Origin: Moniliophthora roreri
Lineage: Eukaryota > Basidiomycota > Agaricomycetes > Agaricales > Marasmiaceae
Direction of reading: 5' to 3'
Assembly: GCA_001466705.2 (NCBI GenBank)
Contig: LATX02000213.1
Coordinates: 310,001-374,000 of the forward strand
Length of the DNA: 64,000 nucleotides
Under the pieces are notes generated by a model, which searched no databases, was not told the DNA's origin, and saw nothing but the letters and a program-made list of their open reading frames with translations. Numbering within the stretch: the first letter of the stretch is position 1; every line of letters starts with the position of its first letter. Positions 55,041-64,000 of this stretch are shown piece after piece. Made by a program: the position numbers and the translations under genes.

Positions 55041-56800
55041 TATTTGGTGATCTGCTAACTTGTCTAAGATAAGACTAGTGGAAAACTACTCAAAAAGATA
55101 ACCTTCAAAAGCATAACTCAGGTTGTTGTTGCAAGTTTGAATCAATGTGATCAGAGTTGCCACACTTAGAATGCCAACAAAACTCTAAACTAGGTTGATT
55201 CTTTCTTATTGAAGTGTTCTACTTCAAAGTGTTCACCTCTAAAGGAGTATAAATGGTTTTAAAAGGGTTTATTTCACAAACACACACACAAAACACAAAA
55301 GAACATAGTGTACAAAGCACAAACACAAGAGCTACAGTCCTGTACAAAGACACAATAGCTGATATAGTCTGACTCTATGGAGTTCAAGACTTCCTTAAGA
55401 CAACTACAGTACACAGTGTACTGGAAAAGGTCCTAGGCCAGTTTTCTACAAAAAGCTCAGTGCAGGCACACCTCTTGCTAAGACTCTAAGTATGTCACAA
55501 CCTAATATACACACAGGCCACACCCCAAGTGCTTAAGGCTCCTTCTTGGTGTAAAGTGTCTTTTAGAAAAGTCCAAAAGCATACTCAAGATGTTACTCCT
55601 ATCTCTTATAATGCAAGTTCATTATCAGATGTCTATCTCTCTGGAGTCACTCAGGACCAATCTCCAGGGCCTGTAGTAATGAAGCAAAACTGGAATGGCA
55701 CACACAATTATACACCAAACAAACTTGTCATGTATTCACAATCAGAGGGGGCAGAGTTACTTGAGTATATATGAATTTCTAGCTGTCCTTATATACTGTC
55801 CATGGAATATATTTGCAGGAAAATATAAATAATGTCTGATAATTCAGAAAATAATAAATAAGTGACTGAGATGCTAAAAGAGGGAATATTTGAGTGTTGC
55901 AAAGTCTGGCCACTAGGGTATCCAACTGTATCCATGCAAGTATCTGCTTTCCAGGTGTTCTGGACTCTATGAGTTGGATTTTCTCTTTTCTATATCAGGT
56001 ATCTATGAATGGATGGGCACATCCATCCCATCTTTTCACAGCATTCCTCTTTCCAACATCCACATGCCTGCAGACTTTCAGATGTCAAAGTTTCCAAGGT
56101 CAGAGCACACTGTTACTGTTCCTATCTCCTTTGAGAATGTGTTCTCTGTCTTATCTAGAACTTTGCATGCCTTAGATATCAATTGTATGTCTCATTGTAT
56201 CTGTCTGTAAATAGTGACATGCATTCTGAAGTGTTTTCTCTCTTTCTAAAGTCACATCACTCTTTATTTAGCTATTTCATATTGGTTCACCACTTTTGAC
56301 CTCTTTGTTAAGAGATTGTCTGCTTTGACTTTGATCCACATATTGAATTCTGATGATGATTGTTCTCTGATTGTTCCTTTTCTAGATCATCTCTGTTTGA
56401 TATCTTCCTTAAGTACCTCTGTACTGTCTGACTGCTTGTTGCACTTTGCAGATGTTATAGAAAGGTGAAATAAAATGAAAAATCCCATTGATAGCACTTT
56501 TGAGAGCTCAGTTAACTAGCCAATGCATTTATATGGTTATAGTTAGATTCTCTATATGTTTCAGAAGTGATCCACTTTGGATCTGATACATAGATAAGTC
56601 AGAAAGTACAGCTTAGACACCTCTGTATAGTGTATCATATAGCTCTTCATACTTTCCAATGTACTATAGCTTCTCTAAGGCAATGACTAGCAGACTGGGC
56701 TCACTCTAGTCCTTATTACCCATTATCTTATATTATATTAAAGTGTTCTTCATCAAAAGCAGTGTCAATCAAATAAAATTGGGTCTTTTCTAGGTTTGTC
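55041..56800 (+). repeat. Repeat R1, copy in opposite orientation
   Basis: Reverse-complement match to 10282-12030 over its whole length with moderate divergence. The frame with GVTQDQSPGPVV is kept at 55529-55774. It shows that R1 is an independent dispersed unit rather than part of the Tc1-like element. Confidence 0.65.
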
Positions 56801-56889
56801 ATATTACTGCATAGAAGCAGAGTGTAATTCTGCAACTAAACAGCAAAGCATAGAATGCAAGCCACATTCATAGAGAGACCCAACCATGG

Positions 56890-57830
56890 ATACCCTCATT
56901 CTGCATAGAGAGCCTATCTCAAATCATGCTTCTGATACCTAAAAATATATTTATTGTGACCAGTATTCCAATATATAGTGCTGGGTCACTTCTGTGACTA
57001 AGAATTAAACCTATATATGTTTATTTTGTGACTTTTTCTTTTGATCTGTACTTTATATACTTAGAATTATTATTTTATTATAGATATTTGTTTTTAGCAG
57101 TATATAAGGACAGCCATCTTGTAGGATAGTATGTAGTTATTGTTTGTATAAAGAATTGAATTGAATCAGGTTTTCTCCTCACATGAGGCCCTAGAGACTC
57201 AGAGTAGACCTAGTCAAAATATAAGATTATAATCCAAACTTGATAGTAATAGTAAAGACAGATGTTTGTTCTGTGCTTTAACAAATGGTTTTCAAATTTA
57301 AGAGAGGACTTTGTACCAGAAAGTTTTGATGGCTTTCTGAAGGCAGCTAGTGTTTTACTAGTGTCAGAACAGCTTAGAAAGGGCTCAGGCTACCAGAGTA
57401 GAAGTTTTTCTGCTTAAGTGTGTTCTAAGTTGAGTAGACACAGCTTAGAGAGGGCTCAGGCTACATTTAAAGTAGAAATTTTCCAGCTTAAGTATGTTGC
57501 AGATCACAACCAAGAGGGTTGTATTCAGTACAAGGAGTGCTGTAGTCCTTGATTGTTTGAGCTACTACTTCAGAGTAGTCTTACCATCACCTTAATGCAT
57601 TAGCTGTTGTATTTTGGCCTGATCAAGATAGTAGAAAACCAGAAAACTCTGAAAAATATATATTTATCAAACAAATATACAATTGAAATCTGTAAGTTGA
57701 CAAACTTATATATATTTGCTCTCAGCTAAGACCCACTTAAAGTGAAAATTCTAAGTGTGGTAACTCTAATCACATGAAATCACACTCTGCACATTACTAG
57801 TTTGAATAAGGTTCTATCTACTTAATACCA
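56890..57830 (+). repeat. LTR-like repeat L, copy 2
   Basis: Same orientation as 2611-3535. Contains a local tandem duplication (about 57371-57430 and 57441-57500) around CAGCTTAGA-AGGGCTCAGG that is single in copy 1. Confidence 0.5.
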
Positions 57831-58519
57831 GGCACAGGTGAGTTTCAGGCATTAACTTCTCACATAACCAGTGAAGATGCTCAAAAACCTATGCTTCTAC
57901 TATGAAAACATAAGGCCTGTGGTGCCAAAATACCCTGAAAAAGGTGTATAAGTTCTTGATTCTCAGTTTTGTTTTGGGAGTTTGTTCAGCATGGTTCACT
58001 GTTACCACAATGTTAAGAATGATTCTCAATGTCTCACTTGGTAGTTCAGAGATGAATACCTTCAAAACAACTTCTCAGATTTGAGATCAGTGTTTGTATT
58101 TTTTGTAAATATTTTCTTGAGTATATAGTTTTATTAATCACTTTAAAAGCAAATACTAGTATAAGTTTGACCAGAAAACTGCCTAAAGAACAAACTTCTT
58201 CTAAGTGAGAACAAAGGTATCTCTTGTACCTGAATATAACCCTCTTAGCTATATTCTGCAACTATTCTCAAGAGGACAAATCTTCTAGACACTGCTAGCC
58301 TGAAACCCTCTCTGATTCATGTTGAAACACTAGCCTATACTGATGCATGTCAGTTACTCTCTTGGTAAACTGATACAATATGGTTCTTATCAGAAAACAC
58401 ACCTCTTGCATTAAAAACTAAGCTCTTCCTAGCTTTTATTTAGATCTCTGGTTTGGAGTACAATCTCAGGTCTCAACTAGCCTGCACCTCTTGCACAACT
58501 AAATAAGCTAGAGCCTGAT

Positions 58520-59446
58520 AATACCACTTGATTGTGCTATATAAAAGAGCTGATCTGTTGATCAGATCCTACTCCTCCATTGTCTATGTGTATGTGGTGA
58601 TGTGCAGAGTGTGGTTCAGCATGATCAGAGTTACTGCACTTAGACTCTTATTTGATTATATCACTCCAAATAAGCATGTACTTGTTTATTGACATAGAGA
58701 CTATGAAGATATATTTGTTTAATAATTTGTTTTTATTGTATGTTTTCTGGTTTATACTATCTCAATCAAGCCTGAATACAACAGCTAATTGTGCTGAGAT
58801 GATGGTAAGACTACTCTGAAGTGATAACTCAAGCAATCAAAGACTATAGTACCCCTTGTACTGGATACAACCCTCTTGGTTGTGATCTGTAATGCACTTA
58901 AGCAGGAAAACTTCTACTTCAAATGTAGCCTGAGCCCTCTCTGAAATGCATTGACACTAGCAAAACACTAGCTGCCTCCAGAAAGCCACCAAAACTTTCT
59001 AGTACAAAGTCTTCTCTTGACTTGAAAATAACTATTTGCTAAAGTGCAGAACAAACATCTGGCTTTGTCATCACTATCAAGTTTGGTCTATAGCCTTATA
59101 TCTCAACTAGATCTACTCTGAGTCCCTAGGGCCTGACATAAGGAGGAAGATCTGATCAAATGTGATTTCTCTATACAAATAATAGCCACATACAAATCAC
59201 ATAGTGGTGGGGCAGATTCCTCTTGCTCCCACCTACAAAATGGCTGTTCTTATATACTGCTGGAAACAAATATTTACAATAAAATTATAATAATAGGTAT
59301 ATATTATACTGGTCACAAGAAAAATCACAAAATAAACATATATGGGTTCAGCCCCTTGTCACAATAGTAATTCCATATCATATATAGGTATGTGGGTCAC
59401 TAATAAATACAATCTCAGGTATCAGAAGCATAACTTGAGCTAGGCT
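58520..59446 (-). repeat. LTR-like repeat L, copy 3
   Basis: Reverse-complement match to 2611-3535: GATCTGTTGATCAGATC, GTGCAGAGTGTGGTTCAG and TTATATACTGCTGGAAACAA in mirror order. It ends at the N at 59447. Confidence 0.5.
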
Positions 59447-59447
59447 N
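59447..59447. other. Assembly gap (single N)
   Basis: The N lies exactly between repeat L and a reversed pogo C-terminal fragment (59460-59530, similar to 54440-54515). The junction is not trustworthy. Confidence 0.8.
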
Positions 59448-60539
59448 CATAATTAATATCATTTCAACTGTTTAAATATGTCCAATTGATGTTCATATGT
59501 GTAGAATTTTAAAGGTTTATAAAATTGGTGTATTACCAAAGTGGTTGAAAAATACTAATTGCTGGTAGCTCTTCTATCTGAACAACCTCATACACTCTGG
59601 TAATTGGTGGGCAGTATCTCTTCTGCCTTCCACCTACAAAACATGTCCCCTTATATACTCTACAACATAAATAATCTAATATATTTGTCACATAAAAATA
59701 AAACTGAGCTGTGTTTGGTAATTTCTCTGTCAGTGTCTGATTGTAGTCAGGCTTCATAGCTATAAACTCTTTTTTATTCTTTTTCTAGAATGATTGCGCA
59801 GTCTCCTAACACTAATCCTTTGCAATTTTCTCTGTCAAATGGCTCTCCTTCCAACTCTGTTTGCAAATATTATACTTCCATACCACTCTGCATGGTTCCT
59901 TTCTTCTCCAGCTACTATCATCTGCTCTGTAGACACATAATATGCTTCTATTTCCATGTTTAAAGTGTACATGTAAGCTCAACCATGCTGGCTTCTCATC
60001 ATATAGCTTTGTCTTCTATTTTTCCATAATACAGGCACCTTTCCAGTAACCAATCATCTATTTTCATCCCTCTCATTTGATATCAGTATCTCGAGTATCC
60101 CTTGCTGATAATTTGTCATGCTGTTTCATATCTGTTTCTCAATAATATTCTTGTCTGTGTATCATCAAAGGCTTTTATTCTTCCTTCCAATTGGGCATAT
60201 ATTGAAAATATTGTTAAAAGTGAAAATATTCCCTTTGGTATGCTTTCAATAGAGAGGTATGATGTGGTGTGGTTCCCTACAGTTTTCAGAATGCTCCTCT
60301 GTGTTTGGATTCACTGTTTATTTTCATACTAGCAGTCAGGTACTCCTGTATGGCCTACTGTCAACCATTACTCTGCTAATATTTTGTATTCTTCTCTACT
60401 ACTCACTTTAACTAGCTGCTTAGAGCTCACACTAGTTCTCGATTCCCATATATATTTCATTTTCAACCATAAAAGTGCAAAATATTCTCTATTTGCATAT
60501 GAAATAGAAAGGTAAAAGTTATACATATCACTGGATGCA

Positions 60540-60815
60540 CTATTTTGTCATTTTGTGTGATGCCAATAGAGGAAAGCAGCTTGCAGCAGTTTCAAATGGC
60601 CTTCCAAATGATTTGATGTTCTGTGTGCTCAGTAATCTTTCAAGAATGACCAGAACATAGGAGAGAATGGGTTGAGCCAGTTAAAAAGAATTTATCATAC
60701 ATCTTGTAGGCTGTGCTCAATGGAATATTCTTCTTCTCTGCAGCCTCTATGATACTCATCCCCCCCTGAACTCTGCCAATAAAATAGTTCTTTCATAGGC
60801 TGTCATGGCATGTAT
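60540..60815 (-). pseudogene. Tc1-like transposase helix-turn-helix fragment
   Basis: On the minus strand ERTILLAEFRGGMSIIEAA and KKNIPLSTAYKMYDKF form the first helix-turn-helix. Then GSTHSLLCSGHS*KITEHTE resembles the G-S-x-x-x-x-x-R-S-G-R linker of Tc1 transposases. A stop is present, and the rest of the protein is missing at the junction with repeat R3 (about 60535). Confidence 0.6.
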
Positions 60816-61229
60816 ATGAGCAACAGTAAGGTGGCATGCAGAATATGCTACAATGGCAAAAGGAAAGCAAAGTGTAATTGATTCTAATAATGTCATTCTC
60901 ATTACTTTTTGTGTCAGCAAGTATAGGGAATGTCCCAGCTATAAGATCCAGCATCAATAGATCCCATACAATACTATCTATCATTTTATTTTGGGTTTTT
61001 TCAGTATCTTGCTCATATATATACCAATACTCAATTGAACTGGCTTCTAAACCTATTTTCCTATATACTATGATACTTAATCTGCAGTATTCACCACTTA
61101 GAACATCCCTATAACCACCATAAGGCATCTACCAGATTGCATAAAGTTAAAATGTCCATATTCTGCATATACAGGCCATTTACCTAGTTATTATAGTACT
61201 AAAATCAATGGAGAAAGGTCATCTCAAAG
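60816..61229. other. Unassigned; one 111-codon minus frame
   Basis: The frame 60793-61128 (minus) overlaps the helix-turn-helix fragment in another frame and has no recognisable motif. Nothing firm can be said. Confidence 0.25.
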
Positions 61230-61656
61230 TGGCAATGGGTTCCATAAGTATATAAGACTATAAAGGTAAAAGATTGGTCATTGGGAAAATTCATATAAAT
61301 AGTATCAATACTATATTCTGCACATACAGGCTGTTTACCTATTTATTATGCTGCTTTTAACATGATTATGCCCTCAAAAGCATGGAAAAGGCATTTTATA
61401 ATATAACAGAACATATTGATCCAAGTTACCTATATTACAGCCTCCCAGCATGCCTCAATATAGTAACATTATTTTTGGTACCATTATACAGCCCTAGCTA
61501 AGGTGAGTCCAAATATATATAGTTTATATGATTCTTCTAAAATATCCACATACAGTTGCTAAAATGTGTTTAAGTAAAAGTTGTCATCAGTCTAGTTATT
61601 AGTCTTTTTTACAAAACAGTTTCCAACAGTTGTTGGTGTTTTTTGCCAAAAGGTAC
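61230..61656. repeat. Direct repeat S, copy 1
   Basis: Diverged direct copy of 61977-62465, sharing CATAAGTATATAAGACTATA, ATAGTATCAATACTATAT, GTGTTTTTTGCCAAAA and more. The second copy begins right after the N at 61976. Confidence 0.65.
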
Positions 61657-61859
61657 CTGCTACAGGTGTTCAAGGTTATCATTTGGTAGTTTTTCCACTA
61701 GTCTTATCTTAGACAACCTAATGGAAAATAATAGACCTATAACCTGCCACATAAGCATCTGAAAAATTTTATTAATATATATTTTCATTCTATACCACCC
61801 ACTTGCACTCTGTCTCTCTGCTATATTTCTATCTGGATGAATACAATGACATGAAACAT

Positions 61860-61975
61860 TCAAGATCTTGTGTGCCCCCCTTTTGCTGCCAGAACTGCAT
61901 CAAGTACATTATCCATTTGACTAACATACTTGTCAATATTCTCAGTTGATATTTTCTTCCACTCACTCAACTGCT
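61860..61975 (-). pseudogene. Tc1/mariner transposase C-terminal fragment
   Basis: The minus frame LSEWKKISTENIDKYVSQMD followed by AVLAAKGGHTRS and a stop matches the usual end of Tc1-type transposases (E-W-x-x-I-x-x-x-x-I-D-K ... A-K-G-G-H-T). It is cut by the N at 61976. Downstream sequence at 61690-61725 contains the TTTCCACTAGTCTTATCTTA block that also ends repeat R1, possibly the terminus of this transposon. Confidence 0.65.
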
Positions 61976-61976
61976 N
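61976..61976. other. Assembly gap (single N)
   Basis: Sequence after the N repeats 61230 onwards, so the join may be between two copies of repeat S. Confidence 0.8.
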
Positions 61977-62465
61977 GTAGGAATGGGCTTTATAAGTATA
62001 TAAGACTATAAAGGTGAAAGATTGGTCATCAGGAAAACTCATATGAATAGTATCAATACTATATCCTGCACATACAGGTTGTTTACCTATTTATTGTGCT
62101 ACTTTTAACATAATTATGCTTTCAAAATCACAGGAAAGGCATTCTATAATATAACAGAACATACTGATCCAAATTACCTATATGACAGCCTCTCCAGCAT
62201 GCTCCAATATAGTCCAGTATGTATCTAGTAGTGCATATTACAGCATTACTATATCAAATAATGTCAGATAACATTATTTTTAGTACCATTATATAGCCCC
62301 AGCTAAGGCAAGTTGAAATATATATAGCTTACATAATGCTTTTAAAGTATTCTCACATGGTCACTAAAATGTGTCTCTTTTCTAAGAAAAAAGTTGTCAG
62401 TCTAGTTATCAGTCTTTTTTGTAAAACAGTTTCTGACAGTTGTCGGTGTTTTTTGCCAAAAACTT
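61977..62465. repeat. Direct repeat S, copy 2
   Basis: See 61230-61656. On the minus strand its end codes QKTPTTVRNCF in continuation of the frame at 62402-62659. Confidence 0.6.
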
Positions 62466-63197
62466 ACTTCTTCGACTGCTTCATTGGTTAGGACAGTACC
62501 CAGACATATGTCCAGGTTGAGTCGTGAAGCATCGCTGACACATGTACTGTGGGCAATTTCAGGCGAGATGGCATTCCAATCCACACACAGGGCAGAGATG
62601 CGGTCGATGAGCACAGTCATCAGGGTCAGGAGCAGAGTTGGAGGCCTCAAGCTCGGCATTGGTAGGTCTTCATCGTTTGAGGGGGTTTGATTTTCTCATT
62701 CCTTGTTCTTGGCCTCATGCTCCTCGAATGGGCCCTCTCCACCAACTGCAGGGATTACCTCTACGTTGGGGCGGAACTGATGCTTCAGGCGTCTGAAGAC
62801 TTCTGGGGTTGACGGTGGTCTCAGATGGGGGTCCTCAGTCAGGGGTGTTGTCAGTCGACTCGACCTTAGGTTTGATGTCAGGATCAGGAGTGGGGTCAGG
62901 ATAAACGAGAGTGTCATCAGCAGGAGGTTCAGTGGCCGCACAGAGAGCAGAGGCAAGTCGCTCCACAAAGGTTTGAGGCTCAGAGGTGAGCTGGGTGAGG
63001 AGGCTTCAGGTGTCGTTAATGTCGGGATGGGGGTATCCATTCCCATCAGTTCTCCTTCCAAGGGGGTCGATGAAGTTGAAGGAGAGGGGATCAGAGTATT
63101 CTGACATAGCTTGGGGATCTGTGGGGGGTGGCATGGACAAATGTGGGTGATAGGGAAACAACAACAGTACCATGATGGGCCCTGTCACTATGTACAA
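62402..63197 (-). pseudogene. Unrecognised CG-richer coding remnant
   Basis: Minus strand. SEYSDPLSFNFIDPLGRRTD starts near 63110. A proline/serine/aspartate-rich section follows in shifting frames (SALCAATEPPADDTLVYPD near 62900). The last frame, 62402-62659, ends PTTVRNCFTKKTDN, like the end of some pogo-type transposases. Base composition differs from the surrounding AT-rich repeats. It could be a transposon gene carrying an acidic N-terminal part or the tail of a host gene. Confidence 0.35.
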
Positions 63198-64000
63198 GAT
63201 GTTCTTTTAACATGGTTTTCTGATTGAGAAAACACTTAATCTCCCTATAAAGACAATTTTTAAAAAACTATATATAAATCCTAAATTTTAATTGTGTCTC
63301 CTCAACAAGAATATGTCTGGAAAATGCTAGATTTTCAAATTCTGAGAGTTAACAGATAAATACAATATATTAGAATAATTTCCATGCTGAGAATACATTA
63401 AATTTTCTCTGTTTGAAAATGCTTTGAAAATGCTGATAAGATAAGATAAAAATTCCAAATTTTCTATTGTGGGAAAGTCAGAGAAAACACTGGGAAAATA
63501 CTAGTAAAATAGTAGGAAAATTATATGAAAACATTATATTTTAAAGTAGTTCTTAGGTAGTTTTCATATGGTTTTCCTTTTGTATTTAACATGTTTTCTT
63601 TAATATAAAATTCAAAATCTTATATTTATTTTCTGAATGTTTTCTTACTATTTCATAAGGCAGAAAATCTAGTATATTTGTAATTAGAAAACTAAAGAAT
63701 GATTCTATGATTTCATTGCTATAAAATTATTAAAAAACACAAACTCTTCTGGAAATTAAAATACAGAGTATGCCTGCTGTTTTCAATATGTGATGACAAC
63801 TTGAAACTAATAGAATTTTCTGAATGTTGTCTGGAAGTGAATATATAGCAGTATTCTGAATGTATTTCCTTTGTATTAATAGCATGAAATGAACACCTTG
63901 TACGTAGTGTGTCAGCCCGATGTGGTAGTTACAGGCGTACATCATCTGGTTTGCAATCTCGAGACTGCAGCTTTCAATGATTCTTTCAAATAAGCGTTAT
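63198..64000. other. AT-rich end without recognisable gene
   Basis: Very AT-rich sequence with recurrent GGAAAA, TTTTCTGAATG and GAAAATGCT words. No coding region is supported. Confidence 0.35.

Larger units (their letters stand above)
57866..60535. repeat. Repeat R3, second copy, interrupted
   Basis: Matches 50986-54040 without the R2 insertion. It is instead interrupted by a block at about 58514-59534 made of repeat L (reverse), a gap at 59447 and a pogo fragment. Confidence 0.55.

Noticed and set aside
1..64000. tRNA, rRNA or other structured RNA genes
   Set aside because: No cloverleaf-type box A/box B pair or rRNA-like conserved block was noticed by eye. A covariance-model scan would be needed to exclude them.

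Overview
This window looks like a transposon-dense piece of a filamentous fungal genome, most likely an agaricomycete (mushroom-forming basidiomycete). The reasons are spliced genes with introns of about 50-65 bases and GTRNGT donors, and transposase families (Tc1-like, pogo/Tigger-like, hAT-like, copia, gypsy) whose motifs match basidiomycete versions as I remember them. A multi-exon protein family that I know only as an expanded agaricomycete family of unknown function points the same way. The genus cannot be named from the sequence. Most of the window is AT-rich and strikingly poor in CG dinucleotides. Two islands, about 22.0-26.8 kb and 37.5-44.3 kb, are CG-rich and look like a different kind of DNA.

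Layout. 0-1.8 kb: the 3' part of family gene copy A. 1.8-5.3 kb: LTR-like repeat and a dead Tc1-like transposase. 5.3-13.3 kb: one long-terminal-inverted-repeat DNA transposon broken open by two miniature elements, a 1.75-kb repeat and local duplications, with a sequence gap at 7706. 13.9-17.0 kb: a decayed Ty1/copia pol on the minus strand. 19.2-21.5 kb: family gene copy B, an intact ten-exon gene. 22.0-25.9 kb: CG-rich island 1 with a small spliced orphan gene (157 codons). 25.9-26.8 kb: an array of AT-rich palindromic blocks. 28.8-30.4 kb: decayed hAT transposase. 30.4-34.3 kb: decayed Ty3/gypsy element carrying a solo LTR with a perfect 5-bp target duplication. 34.8-37.2 kb: family gene copy C, again intact. 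37.3-44.0 kb: CG-rich island 2 with three more, decayed, copies of the orphan module. 44-49 kb: unrecognised sequence with two short inverted-repeat elements. 49.4-49.95 kb: truncated family copy D. 50-54.5 kb: pogo-like transposase split by a 3-kb repeat. 55-64 kb: further copies of the same repeats, transposase fragments and two more one-base gaps.

The two likely functional host genes are B and C (613 and 616 residues). Their eight interior exons have the same lengths in both, and both contain the same GC-AG intron. Each lies downstream, on the same strand, of one copy of the CG-rich orphan module. The gene plus its module was therefore duplicated as a cassette (about 18.8-25.7 kb and 34.8-40.6 kb). 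Everything else is mostly mobile-element debris. Domain and family names come from motif recognition by eye; no search was run.
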